DNA of 64,000 nt, from positions 6,103,001 through 6,167,000 of the forward strand of contig NZ_CP125957.1 of the NCBI RefSeq assembly GCF_030064125.1, written 5' to 3'. Shown here in pieces: positions 7,466 to 15,988 of the stretch (position 1 is its first letter; every line of letters begins with the position of its first letter). The translations under genes were made by a program, and so were the position numbers. The notes beneath the pieces are model-generated. The model was not told the origin of the DNA and searched no databases. It saw only the letters and a list, made by a program, of their open reading frames with translations. The stretch is from Pseudomonas sp. G2-4 (lineage in GTDB: Bacteria > Pseudomonadota > Gammaproteobacteria > Pseudomonadales > Pseudomonadaceae).

Positions 7466-9223
7466 TTACTGAGACTTGGTTTCAGTAGTCGTCGTCGGTT
7501 TGACTGCTGGCTTCTTCGCCGGCTCGGCCTTTTTCACCGGTGCCTTGGTCGGCGCTTTTTTAGCCGGGGTCTTGGCAGCTGGTTTTTTCGCCGCCGGTTT
7601 GGCCGTTGCTTTCTTGGTTGGCTCAACTTTCGCCGGAGCAGGCGCTGGTGGTTCCACCGGTGCGGGTGCTGGGACGGGCGCAGGCGTTGGAGCAGGCGCT
7701 ACCGGCTCCGGTGCCTTGACCGGCTCCGGCTTCTTGTCGTCATCCGAGCCACCAAACAGGTTACTGAAGAAGTTGCCCTTCTTCGCCGCCACGGCACCGG
7801 CCGCTGCTGCCGTTGCAGCCGGAACAACCTTGGCCGGTTCAAACGACTTGCCCGCCGCCAGGTCTTCAACCTGGCTGGCGGCCCGCTGGCCGCTGCGCAA
7901 CGCGCCTTCCAGGGTGCCCGGATACAGGGTGTCGGTGTGTTCGCCGGCAAAGGCTACGCGCTGCAAGGGCTTTTCCCACAGGCGCCAGTACTTGCTGATC
8001 TGGCCCGGACCAAAGGCCAGGTACGCCCCGCCCATGGAGGGGTCGGTGCTGTAGCGACGGATCTCATAACCCGTAAACGCGCCACGGGCCTGTGGATAAA
8101 ACGCGTGGAGGCGGATCAACACCTGGTCGACCATCTGCTTGTCGCCGAACGCCTGCATCACCCGGGCATTGTCGCCGGACAGGTTGATGACCACGTTGGC
8201 GCCGCCCTTCATGGCCGGCTCGATCCACATCATGCCCAGGCCAGTGTTGCTATAGATCTCGCCCGACATGCGCGCCTTGCTGTCCCAGACCGGGGTCTTG
8301 AACTTGAGCATGATCTGGTCGCGCCAGCCGTAGTTGGTGCCCTTGATCGCGCCTTGATGCTGGGCGTCCAGCGCCGGGGTCAGCTGGATCTTGTTCAGGG
8401 CCCGCAATGGCACGGCCAGCACCACGTAATCAGCCTGGTAACCGACGCTACCGACCTTGACGGTCACGCCGTCCTTGTCTTGTGAAATGGCCGATACAGG
8501 TGAACTGGTCTTGATGGTTTTCAGTTGCTTGACGAACGCCTGGGCCAGGGTCGGACTGCCGCCCAACAACCGCGAAGCCCGCAGGTCCCGGTCGGACACG
8601 CCACGATAGACCCGGTTCTGCTGTGCGAAATACAGCAACGACAGGCGCGAAGGTTCGTCGTAGCGCGTGCGAATCTCTTGGTTCACCAACTGACGGGCCG
8701 TGGCCGGCAGTTGCAGGCGGTCGAGCCAGTTGGACACGGTGATCTGGTCCAACGAGTGCAACGTGCTGTTGGCGGACGGGTTCTGCGGGTCGTCAATCGA
8801 GCGCGCCAGGTCGTCCACCGTAGTTTCGTAGCGCTTGAGGGCTTCGGCCGTGGCGGGCTGCTTGGCCGCAAGGTCAGCGGTCGTGTAGTAGGTACCGTCG
8901 ATCAGGTAGCTGGGGGTGCGTACGAATTCCGGGGCCGGCGTGGTGCTCAACTTGAAGGTCGAGACGTACTTGTTCAGCACCGGCTGCGTCTTCTCATTGC
9001 CGATCCACTCGCTGGTGGCCATGCCCGAACGACCGCCCAAGCTCGGCTTGGCTTCCAGCAGGGTCACGGCCCAGCCTTTGTTCTGCAGCTCATAGGCCGC
9101 CGTGAGTCCCGCCAGGCCGCCGCCAATGACGATAGCCGTCGGTTGTTTGTCCTTGGCCAGCGCCGAAACGCTGGACAGCCCTATCATCACCAGCGCACAG
9201 GCGCGCAGCCAACCAGCAGACAT
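7466..9223 (-). CDS. Exported FAD-dependent amine oxidase with Lys/Ala/Pro-rich tail
   Basis: The 585-residue protein starts with a Sec-type signal peptide (to about SALAKD, residue 24), then the FAD-binding dinucleotide motif VIGGGLAGLTAAYEL and LLEAKPSLGGRSG, and near the C-terminus of the catalytic part AFAGEHTDTLYPGTLEGALRS, the second FAD contact of flavin monoamine oxidases. Its substrate is not evident. From about residue 465 the sequence changes to a low-complexity tail: KGNFFSNLFGG, then (P/A)-rich segments and repeated PAKKPA/KKAPTK blocks to the end. This tail resembles histone H1-like or AlgP-like regions and is absent from ordinary amine oxidases. The gene is divergent from bioA. 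From memory a similar oxidase gene neighbours bioA in P. aeruginosa. Confidence 0.88.
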   Translation of the reverse strand: MSAGWLRACALVMIGLSSVSALAKDKQPTAIVIGGGLAGLTAAYELQNKGWAVTLLEAKPSLGGRSGMATSEWIGNEKTQPVLNKYVSTFKLSTTPAPEFVRTPSYLIDGTYYTTADLAAKQPATAEALKRYETTVDDLARSIDDPQNPSANSTLHSLDQITVSNWLDRLQLPATARQLVNQEIRTRYDEPSRLSLLYFAQQNRVYRGVSDRDLRASRLLGGSPTLAQAFVKQLKTIKTSSPVSAISQDKDGVTVKVGSVGYQADYVVLAVPLRALNKIQLTPALDAQHQGAIKGTNYGWRDQIMLKFKTPVWDSKARMSGEIYSNTGLGMMWIEPAMKGGANVVINLSGDNARVMQAFGDKQMVDQVLIRLHAFYPQARGAFTGYEIRRYSTDPSMGGAYLAFGPGQISKYWRLWEKPLQRVAFAGEHTDTLYPGTLEGALRSGQRAASQVEDLAAGKSFEPAKVVPAATAAAAGAVAAKKGNFFSNLFGGSDDDKKPEPVKAPEPVAPAPTPAPVPAPAPVEPPAPAPAKVEPTKKATAKPAAKKPAAKTPAKKAPTKAPVKKAEPAKKPAVKPTTTTETKSQ

Positions 9224-9366
9224 TCAACGAACTCCGGAATAAACGTAGGGAATTTCAGTTTTTCGAGCCAGACCGCTCAGAAGAGCCGCGAAGAATACGT
9301 CAGCCATCAAAGCGCCGCCAGCGGCGTCTATCGCCCCGCTCTAAGTAGCCGCGATGACACAATGGG

Positions 9367-9395
9367 TTGTCCCCAAGGCCGCCATTGCATAGGCT
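9367..9395 (+). promoter_or_regulatory. Candidate promoter of bioA
   Basis: TTGTCC at 9367-9372 and TAGGCT at 9390-9395 are 17 bases apart, a moderate match to vegetative promoter hexamers, about 50 bases before the bioA start. Confidence 0.3.
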
Positions 9396-9447
9396 TGCGC
9401 GATTGTTTTGCCCGCGCCCGCCGCGAGCCGCCTCGAGGAGACTGTAT

Positions 9448-10854
9448 ATGGGCCTGAATAACCAGTGGATGCAACGCGACCTCGCGGTGCTGTGGCATCC
9501 CTGCACCCAGATGAAAGACCATGAACAGCTGCCGCTGATCCCCATCAAGCGCGGTGAAGGCGTGTGGCTGGAAGACTTCGAAGGCAAGCGCTACCTCGAC
9601 GCCGTCAGTTCCTGGTGGGTCAACGTGTTCGGCCACGCCAACCCGCGCATCAACCAGCGAATCAAGGACCAGGTCGATCAGCTGGAACATGTGATCCTCG
9701 CTGGATTCAGTCATCAGCCAGTGATCGAACTGTCCGAGCGCCTGGTGAAGATGACGCCCGAGGGTCTGACCCGGTGCTTCTACGCCGATAACGGCTCGTC
9801 CTGCATCGAAGTGGCGATGAAGATGAGCTTTCACTATTGGATCAATCGCGGCCGGCCGGATAAAAAGCGCTTTGTCACCCTGACCAACAGTTACCACGGC
9901 GAAACCATCGCGGCGATGTCCGTGGGCGATGTGCCGCTGTTCACCGAAACCTACAAGGCACTGTTGCTGGATACGATCAAGGTACCGAGCCCCGACTGCT
10001 ACCACCGTCCCGAAGGCATGGGCTGGGAGGAACACTCGCGCACGATGTTCGCTGCCATGGAGCTGACCCTCGCCGAACACCACGACACGGTGGCCGCAGT
10101 GATCGTCGAGCCGCTGATCCAGGGCGCCGGCGGCATGCGCATGTATCACCCGGTGTACCTGAGACTGCTGCGCGAGGCCTGCGACCGCTACGGCGTGCAC
10201 TTGATCCACGACGAAATTGCCGTCGGCTTCGGTCGCACCGGGACCATGTTCGCCTGTGAGCAGGCCGGTATCACGCCGGACTTCCTCTGTCTGTCCAAGG
10301 CCCTGACGGGCGGCTACCTGCCGCTGGCGGCGTGCGTGACCACCGACGATGTCTACAGCGCCTTCTACGACGACTATCCAACCCTGCGCGCCTTCCTGCA
10401 TTCCCACAGCTACACGGGCAATCCACTGGCCTGCGCGGCGGCCCTGGCGACGCTGGATATCTTCGAAGAAGACAACGTCATCGAAAACAACAAGGCCCTG
10501 GCTCAGCGCATGGCCAGCGCCACCGCACACTTGGCTGATCACCCGAACGTGGCCGAAGTGCGTCAGACCGGCATGGTGCTGGCCATTGAGATGGTCAAGG
10601 ACAAGGCCAGCAAGACCGCCTATCCGTGGCAGGAGCGTCGCGGCCTGACGGTGTTCCAACATGCCCTGGAGCGCGGCGCGTTGCTGCGTCCGTTGGGTAG
10701 CGTGGTGTATTTCCTGCCGCCGTATGTCATCACCCCGGAGCAGATCGACTTCCTGGCAGAAGTCGCCAGCGAAGGCATCGACATCGCGACGCGGGACAAG
10801 GTCAGCGTGGCGGTACCGAAGGATTTCCACCCTGGGTTCCGTGATCCGGGCTGA
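9448..10854 (+). CDS. bioA: Adenosylmethionine-8-amino-7-oxononanoate aminotransferase
   Basis: The 468-residue protein is a class III pyridoxal-phosphate aminotransferase of the biotin pathway, converting 7-keto-8-aminopelargonate to 7,8-diaminopelargonate with S-adenosylmethionine as amino donor. HPCTQM near residue 17, SSWWVNVFGHANPRIN, the cofactor-phosphate loop DNGSSCIEVAMKM and HDEIAVGFGRTG are typical of BioA, and the Schiff-base lysine is Lys284 in CLSKALTGGYLPLA. ATG 9448 has GAGGAG at 9435-9440, seven bases upstream. No other bio gene is nearby. It is followed by a REP pair and then rsmE on the same strand. Confidence 0.96.
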   Translation: MGLNNQWMQRDLAVLWHPCTQMKDHEQLPLIPIKRGEGVWLEDFEGKRYLDAVSSWWVNVFGHANPRINQRIKDQVDQLEHVILAGFSHQPVIELSERLVKMTPEGLTRCFYADNGSSCIEVAMKMSFHYWINRGRPDKKRFVTLTNSYHGETIAAMSVGDVPLFTETYKALLLDTIKVPSPDCYHRPEGMGWEEHSRTMFAAMELTLAEHHDTVAAVIVEPLIQGAGGMRMYHPVYLRLLREACDRYGVHLIHDEIAVGFGRTGTMFACEQAGITPDFLCLSKALTGGYLPLAACVTTDDVYSAFYDDYPTLRAFLHSHSYTGNPLACAAALATLDIFEEDNVIENNKALAQRMASATAHLADHPNVAEVRQTGMVLAIEMVKDKASKTAYPWQERRGLTVFQHALERGALLRPLGSVVYFLPPYVITPEQIDFLAEVASEGIDIATRDKVSVAVPKDFHPGFRDPG

Positions 10855-10867
10855 CCACAAGTTTCTC

Positions 10868-10964
10868 TGTGGCGAGGGAGCTTGCTCCCGCTGGGCTGCG
10901 CAGCGGCCCCCAAAAGAGCGGGCGCTGCGCACCCGAGCGGGAGCAAGCTCCCTCGCCACAAAAA
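10868..10964. repeat. REP pair, family B (bioA-rsmE)
   Basis: GTGGCGAGGGAGCTTGCTCCCGCT and its inverted copy flank a GC-rich spacer containing GGGCTGCGCAGCGGCCC. It lies between two genes in the same direction. Confidence 0.93.
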
Positions 10965-11013
10965 CGCTCGATCAACCTGCAATGCCGATTATCAGATTCA
11001 GTAGAGAACGCAC

Positions 11014-11733
11014 ATGAGACTGTCCCGCTTCTTCATCGACGCCCCCCTGAGCCTCGGCGACCACGAACTGCCCGAAGCCCAAGCCCATTACATCGGTCGG
11101 GTGCTGCGCATGGCCGAGGGCGATGCGGTGCAGGTATTCGACGGCTCCGGCCAGGAGTTTCGCGGCACGTTGGCCGAGGTCGGCAAAAAGCGCGTGCGGG
11201 TGCAGCTGGACGAGCAGTTCGCCGGGCAGGTTGAATCGCCGTTACGCATTCACCTCGGCCAGGGCCTGTCCCGGGGCGAGCGCATGGATTGGGCGATCCA
11301 GAAAGCCACGGAACTGGGGGTCAGCGAGATCACGCCGATTTTCAGCGAACGCTGCGAGGTGCGCCTCAAGGACGAACGCGCCGATAAACGCCTGCTGCAC
11401 TGGCGCCAGGTAGCGATCAGCGCTTGCGAGCAGTGCGGGCGCTCCACCGTGCCGATGATCCACCCGCCGCTGCTGTTGGCCGACTGGCTGAAGCAGACTG
11501 AGGCCGAACTGAAACTGGTACTGCACCCGGTGGCCGAGCCGCTGGTCAGCCACGTCAAGCCGCAGGCACTGGCATTCCTGATTGGCCCCGAGGGAGGGCT
11601 GTCGGACGCCGAAGTCGAACAGGCCAAGACCGCCGGCTACCACGCCGCCCGCCTCGGTCCCCGGGTGCTGCGCACCGAAACCGCCCCGGTGGTGGCGCTG
11701 GCGGTGGCACAGCAGTTGTGGGGGGATTTCTAG
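11014..11733 (+). CDS. rsmE: 16S rRNA m3U1498 methyltransferase RsmE
   Basis: The 239-residue protein has the N-terminal PUA-like domain (MRLSRFFIDAPL, HYIGRVLRM) and a C-terminal SPOUT methyltransferase domain with the knot motifs LIGPEGGLSDAEV and ARLGPRVLRTETAPVVALA. RsmE methylates N3 of U1498 in the 16S rRNA decoding region using S-adenosylmethionine. The ERCEVRL segment and KATELGV are also family signatures. ATG 11014 follows GTAGAGAA. It converges on the hemolysin III family gene across a REP pair and lies downstream of bioA, the order also found in P. aeruginosa as I remember it. Confidence 0.95.
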   Translation: MRLSRFFIDAPLSLGDHELPEAQAHYIGRVLRMAEGDAVQVFDGSGQEFRGTLAEVGKKRVRVQLDEQFAGQVESPLRIHLGQGLSRGERMDWAIQKATELGVSEITPIFSERCEVRLKDERADKRLLHWRQVAISACEQCGRSTVPMIHPPLLLADWLKQTEAELKLVLHPVAEPLVSHVKPQALAFLIGPEGGLSDAEVEQAKTAGYHAARLGPRVLRTETAPVVALAVAQQLWGDF

Positions 11734-11756
11734 TTTCCTGCGACCACTGAAGATCA

Positions 11757-11849
11757 ATGTGGGAGCGAGCTTGCTCGCGATAGCGGTTTAACATTCAACA
11801 TGGATGCCGACTGATCCACTGCAATCGCGAGCAGGCTCGCTCCCACAAT
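11757..11849. repeat. REP pair, family A (rsmE/hemolysin III junction)
   Basis: GTGGGAGCGAGCTTGCTCGCGAT and an inverted copy enclose about 45 bases at a convergent gene junction. No separate terminator was seen. Confidence 0.93.
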
Positions 11850-11869
11850 GGATCAGCGGTGTTAACGAA

Positions 11870-12487
11870 TCAGAGCACATAAAACAAAATCGCGACGAAG
11901 TGCAGCAGGCTGCCGGCGATCACAAACAGGTGCCAGATCCCATGGGCGTGGCGCAGACGGTTGTCGAGGGCGAAAAAGATGATGCCCACGGTGTACAACA
12001 CACCGCCCGAGGCCAGCCAGGCAAATCCGGTGCTGCCAAGGGCCGCCATCAACGGCTTGACCGCCACCAGCACGATCCAGCCCATCACGGCGTAGATCAC
12101 AATCGACAGGATCCGCGCTTCGGAACGAGGCTTGATCTCCTGCAAGATGCCGATCAGCGCCAGCCCCCAGACGATCCCGAACAAGGTCCAACCCCACGGC
12201 CCCCGCAGGGTCACCAGGCAGAACGGCGTATAACTGCCGGCGATCAGCAGGTAGATCGAAAAGTGATCGACCTTCTGCATGATGGCTTTTTTGCGCCCGC
12301 GCACGCTGTGGTACACCGTTGAAGCACTGTAGAGCGCCAGCAAGGTAAAACCGTAGATGGCCACGCTGACGATCTTCCACGGATCGCCGGCCATCCCGGC
12401 AATCACCAGCAGCCATACCGCCCCGATAAAAGCCGCGACCGCCCCGACCAGGTGCGTCCAGGCATTGAGTCGTTCCCCGTGATACAT
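11870..12487 (-). CDS. Hemolysin III family membrane protein (TrhA/YqfA)
   Basis: The 205-residue protein has seven hydrophobic helices and the family motifs HGERLNAWTHLVGA at the N-terminus, STVYHSV and KVDHFSIYLLIAGSYTPF in the middle, and LRHAHGIWHLFVIAGSLLHF at the end. The conserved Ser, Asp and His residues resemble the metal site of adiponectin-receptor (PAQR) proteins. Family members affect membrane energetics and lipid balance; the haemolysin name is historical. ATG 12487 is chosen because GGGGGGA lies five bases upstream. The more upstream ATG 12502 has its only purine run (GGAG) immediately against it. Confidence 0.88.
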   Translation of the reverse strand: MYHGERLNAWTHLVGAVAAFIGAVWLLVIAGMAGDPWKIVSVAIYGFTLLALYSASTVYHSVRGRKKAIMQKVDHFSIYLLIAGSYTPFCLVTLRGPWGWTLFGIVWGLALIGILQEIKPRSEARILSIVIYAVMGWIVLVAVKPLMAALGSTGFAWLASGGVLYTVGIIFFALDNRLRHAHGIWHLFVIAGSLLHFVAILFYVL

Positions 12488-12591
12488 CCAATCCCCCCGC
12501 ATACTCCAAAACAGACGCCAAGGCTCAGGCTTGGCGCTGCAAAGTGCAATGGTTTGCTTCAAGCCTGCCAACACTCAAGAGTGGTGAGGTC

Positions 12592-12692
12592 TCTGTGGCG
12601 AGGGAGCTTGCTCCCGCTGGGTGGCGCAGCCGCCCCCAGAATTTTGTGAGCGCTGCGCACTCAAGCGGGAGCAAGCTCCCTCGCCACAGGTA
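12592..12692. repeat. REP pair, family B (hemolysin III/mdcR divergent region)
   Basis: GTGGCGAGGGAGCTTGCTCCCGCT and an inverted copy enclose about 50 bases, including GGTGGCGCAGCCGCC. It is the only full REP pair located between divergent genes here. Confidence 0.92.
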
Positions 12693-12785
12693 GTGTTCCT
12701 CCACTGGATATTCATCGCAGCTAAATTCCCTCGCTACAAAGACCGATTGGGGCACAATCGGGCGATACAAATAAGAGCCCACCCC

Positions 12786-13700
12786 ATGCTGATCGACGAA
12801 GAATTGACCCTGAAAAAACTCGAGGTGTTCCTGGCCTTCATGCGTACCGGCAACCTGGCGCGGGCAGCGGCCGACTTGCAGACCAGCAACGTCAGCGTGC
12901 ACCGGGCCATTCACTCGCTGGAGAGCGCCTTGCGTTGTCCGCTGTTCAAGCATGAAGGCCGCAACCTCACGCCGCTGGAAAGCGCCTATGTGCTGGAGGA
13001 GCGGGCGCAGAAGCTGATCCAGGACGTGCTCGAAAGTGTGCGCCTGACCCGTGAAGCCGCCGGGTTCTCCGCCGAGCGCTTCAAGCTCGGCTCGCTGTAT
13101 TCGTTGACGGTCAAGACCGTGCCACAGCTGATCATGGGCCTGAAAATCCGCCGCAGCGAACTCAATATCGACCTGATCCTGGGCTCGAACATCGACCTGC
13201 TGTACAAGCTCAAGAACATGGAGGTGGACGCGATCCTGATCGCCCTGGACGACAGCGTGAACGACCCGGACTGCGAGCATATCGAGCTGTTTTCCGACGA
13301 TATCTTTCTCGCCACACCGGCCGACTCCCCCTTTGCCCAGCGCAGCGAAGTGGACCTGGCCGAGGTGCGCAACGAAACCTTCATCACCCTCACCCAAGGC
13401 TTCGCCACCCACCAGGACGGTAACCGGGTGTTCAAGCAGGCGGGGTTCGAGCCGAAGGTGGCGATGCAGGTCAACGACATCTTTACCCTGCTGAGCATGG
13501 TCAGCTCCGGGGTGGGCTATGCATTGTTGCCGGGCAGGATTGCGGCCGTGTATGAAAACCGGGTGAAACTGATCCCGTTGCAGGAAAAGTACCGGTTGCA
13601 GCAGCACATCGGCGTGGTGTTCCTCAAGGCAAAGGAGCGTGATCCGAATCTGCTGGCGCTGTTGGCGGAGTGCCGGATGTATGCCAATCGGCAGGCTTGA
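12786..13700 (+). CDS. mdcR: LysR-type regulator of malonate use (MdcR)
   Basis: The 304-residue protein has a LysR winged helix-turn-helix at about residues 7-66 (LTLKKLEVFLAFMRTGNLARAAADLQTS, SVHRAIHSLE) and a periplasmic-binding-protein-like effector domain. Location at the end of the mdc-mad cluster and overall sequence fit MdcR, the malonate-responsive activator of the operon. It is transcribed towards the operon's last gene, madM, not divergently from the first gene as is common for LysR regulators, so it must act on a promoter some 7 kb away. ATG 12786 begins MLIDEELT. The frame is open upstream to 12621, but that part is REP DNA. Confidence 0.85.
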   Translation: MLIDEELTLKKLEVFLAFMRTGNLARAAADLQTSNVSVHRAIHSLESALRCPLFKHEGRNLTPLESAYVLEERAQKLIQDVLESVRLTREAAGFSAERFKLGSLYSLTVKTVPQLIMGLKIRRSELNIDLILGSNIDLLYKLKNMEVDAILIALDDSVNDPDCEHIELFSDDIFLATPADSPFAQRSEVDLAEVRNETFITLTQGFATHQDGNRVFKQAGFEPKVAMQVNDIFTLLSMVSSGVGYALLPGRIAAVYENRVKLIPLQEKYRLQQHIGVVFLKAKERDPNLLALLAECRMYANRQA

Positions 13701-13715
13701 GACCGAGTCGCCCCC

Positions 13716-13811
13716 TTCGCGAGCAGGCTCGCTCCCACATTGATTTGTGTCGTCCCCAACATCTGAGTACGACACAAGACCTGTGTGGGAGCGAGCTTGC
13801 TCGCGATGAGG
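13716..13811. repeat. REP pair, family A (mdcR/madM junction)
   Basis: TCGCGAGCAGGCTCGCTCCCAC and the inverted GTGGGAGCGAGCTTGCTCGCGAT enclose a spacer with GTGTCGT and ACGACAC arms that pair. It sits at a convergent junction. Confidence 0.92.
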
Positions 13812-13838
13812 CCAGTCCTGTCAGCAAAAGACTAAGCC

Positions 13839-14603
13839 CTACCCCATCAACCCCCGCATGATCAGATACAACAACGAAGGCCCGAGCAAACACCCCAGCG
13901 CCGTATAAAACGCCGCCGTCAGGCAGCCGTACGGCACCAGCTTCGGATCGGTGGCCGCCAGGCCACCGGCGACGCCGCTGGAGGTGCCCATCAAGCCACC
14001 GAAAATCACTGCGCTGCGGGGATTATTGAGGCCGATCAGCGGTGCCACGAAAGGCGTTGCCACCATCACCAGGATCGCCTTGATCAACCCCGCGGCAATG
14101 GACAACGCCATCACCTCCGAACTGGCGCCAATCGCCGCGCCAGTGACCGGCCCGACGATGTAGGTCACTGCCCCGGCACCGATGGTGGTCAGGCTCACTG
14201 CATCGGTGTAACCGAAGGCCATCGCCACCCCGACGCCAGCAATGAACGACGTACCTACCCCAACAAACAGTGCCAACACCCCGACGAATCCGGCGCGTTT
14301 GAGTTCCTCGACACTCACGCCAAACGCCGTGGCGACAATGGCAAAGTCCCGCAGCATGGCGCCACCGAGCAAACCAATCCCGGACAGCAATGGAATGTCC
14401 ACCACACCCTTCTGCCCACCGGTCATCGCACCGCCGATGTACGACAGCACCAGCCCCAGCAGGATCGCGATGGCCGAGCCGTGCAGGCGACCTTTGGTGA
14501 AGGTGTCGCTGATCCAGTACGACACCCACATGGTGATGCCGACAATCGCAAAACCACTGATCAGGCCGTAGCCGGTGATCACTTTCATCATTGATTCGTA
14601 CAT
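13839..14603 (-). CDS. madM: Malonate transporter subunit MadM
   Basis: The 254-residue protein is very hydrophobic, with about eight membrane helices, and matches MadM, the larger subunit of the MadLM malonate:sodium symporter. Sequences such as GGAMTGGQKGVVDIPLLSGIG and the Gly-rich FGGLMGTSSGVAGGLAATDP are recognisable. ATG 14603 begins MYESMMKVITGYGL and has GGTGGGG eight bases upstream; a GTG three codons earlier is possible. The start lies six bases after the madL stop, so the two are translated together. It is the last gene of the mdc-mad operon and converges on mdcR. Confidence 0.9.
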   Translation of the reverse strand: MYESMMKVITGYGLISGFAIVGITMWVSYWISDTFTKGRLHGSAIAILLGLVLSYIGGAMTGGQKGVVDIPLLSGIGLLGGAMLRDFAIVATAFGVSVEELKRAGFVGVLALFVGVGTSFIAGVGVAMAFGYTDAVSLTTIGAGAVTYIVGPVTGAAIGASSEVMALSIAAGLIKAILVMVATPFVAPLIGLNNPRSAVIFGGLMGTSSGVAGGLAATDPKLVPYGCLTAAFYTALGCLLGPSLLYLIMRGLMG

Positions 14604-14608
14604 GGCGA

Positions 14609-15001
14609 TCACCCCACCGTCTTCGCGGAGACATTTTCGTCGGGCGTCTTGTTACCAATGCGTACCAGCACCGGCACCAACGCGAAGGCAATCACCACCG
14701 CCAGGGTGCCGGCCAGGATCGCCATCGGCCCGCCCTTGAGCGCACCGTAGACGTTTTGCTGTGCGGCCATGGCCACCACGATAGGAATGTAGATCGCACT
14801 CCAGAATTCCACACCGGCCTCGGACTTGCCCTTGAACAGGCCACGCTTGCCCAGGTAACTGCCCAAGCCGATCAACAGCAGCATCGCAATGCCGACGCCA
14901 CCGACGTTGGCCGGCACGCCGATCAATTTGCCCAGCAGCTCGCCAATGAAAATACCCGCCAGGGTACAAAAGGCCAGAAACGCCACACCGTAAATAATCA
15001 T
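14609..15001 (-). CDS. madL: Malonate transporter subunit MadL
   Basis: The 130-residue protein has four hydrophobic helices and begins MIIYGVAFLAFCTLAGIFIG, close to MadL of known malonate symporters; PANVGGVGIAMLLLIGLGSYL and YIPIVVAMAAQQNV are also family segments. It forms the MadLM transporter with the product of the next gene, bringing malonate into the cell with sodium ions. ATG 15001 has GAGGA eight bases upstream; a TTG five codons earlier is possible but less likely. It follows mdcH by about 66 bases in the same operon. Confidence 0.9.
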   Translation of the reverse strand: MIIYGVAFLAFCTLAGIFIGELLGKLIGVPANVGGVGIAMLLLIGLGSYLGKRGLFKGKSEAGVEFWSAIYIPIVVAMAAQQNVYGALKGGPMAILAGTLAVVIAFALVPVLVRIGNKTPDENVSAKTVG

Positions 15002-15067
15002 TGTTGTAGTCCTCAAAGTGCATCGTCGAAGTTGTTGTTTTTGTGCTTCGCCAGCTTGAGTCGGTGT

Positions 15068-15988
15068 CTAGGGTTGGCGGCTTCCCTCCTCACGCAGTAG
15101 CGCCTGCAAAGTGTCGAGCCGGGCACCGTCGACAGCCATGACCGTGCCCTGCTCGAATACCCGGCGCGCCAGCCCGGTGAGTACCGCTCCGGGTGGCAGT
15201 TCGATCTGTAGCCGCACGCCACGCTCGTACGCGCTTTGCACCGTGCCGCGCCAATCGACGACGCGGCACATGTTGAACGCCAGGTCGTCGCGCAAGGCCT
15301 CGATATTCGTCACGGGCCGGGCGCGGCTGCCGCTGAGATAACCCAACCGCGGGGTTTTCATCGACACGTCGGTAAAGGCTTGCGCCAATGCCCGGGCCGG
15401 TGTCTCCAGCAACGGGCAATGGGACGGCACGCTGACCGCCAGCCGACAGGCCTTCCCGGCACCCAGGCTTCGCGCTTGTTTGGCAACATTGTTCATTGCC
15501 TCATCACTGCCCGCGATGACCACCTGATTATCTGCGTTGATGTTGGCCAGGTAGACCGGTGTCCTGTCGCTGTGCACCCGCGCCAGCAAAGCCTCCACTG
15601 CCGCGAGGTCCAGGCCGATGATCGCAGTCATGCCGTAGCCTTGCGGATACGCCTGTTGCATCAACTCGCCCCGCAGGCTAACGAGTCGCAACGCATCGTC
15701 AAACCCCAGCGCACCAGCCACCACCGCCGCTGGATACGCCCCGATGGACAGTCCCGCCACGTAGTCCGGTGCTGGTGCCTCTTCCAGCAAGCGACGGGAC
15801 GCCGCCACGCCAGCGATCAACAGGCACAGCTGCACGGCGCGGGTCGATTGCAGCGCGTCGGCGCTGTCCAGTTGCAGCGCGTCCTCACCGAGTACGTCAC
15901 TCGCCTCCTTCAGGATCTGCGCCGCCAGGCCATGGAGCATGCCTGCCCGTTGCGCACCCTGGCCGGGAAACACCAGGAGGCTGCTCAC
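15068..15988 (-). CDS. mdcH: Malonate decarboxylase epsilon subunit (malonyl-CoA:ACP transacylase)
   Basis: The 306-residue protein is an acyltransferase of the FabD fold. LLVFPGQGAQRAGM opens the domain, the nucleophile elbow is GLSIGAYPAAV around residue 80, and SVPSHCPLLE holds the catalytic His. In malonate decarboxylase it charges the carrier protein with malonate from malonyl-CoA, starting the cycle on free prosthetic thiol. Its start overlaps the end of mdcG by four bases, showing translational coupling. In the operon order mdcABCDEGH it is the last enzyme gene before the transporter genes. Confidence 0.92.
   Translation of the reverse strand: MSSLLVFPGQGAQRAGMLHGLAAQILKEASDVLGEDALQLDSADALQSTRAVQLCLLIAGVAASRRLLEEAPAPDYVAGLSIGAYPAAVVAGALGFDDALRLVSLRGELMQQAYPQGYGMTAIIGLDLAAVEALLARVHSDRTPVYLANINADNQVVIAGSDEAMNNVAKQARSLGAGKACRLAVSVPSHCPLLETPARALAQAFTDVSMKTPRLGYLSGSRARPVTNIEALRDDLAFNMCRVVDWRGTVQSAYERGVRLQIELPPGAVLTGLARRVFEQGTVMAVDGARLDTLQALLREEGSRQP

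Noticed and set aside
11804..12322. Plus-strand ORF of 172 codons opposite the hemolysin III family gene
   Set aside because: The minus strand encodes a clear seven-helix membrane protein; the plus frame is Gln/His/Asp-rich antisense.
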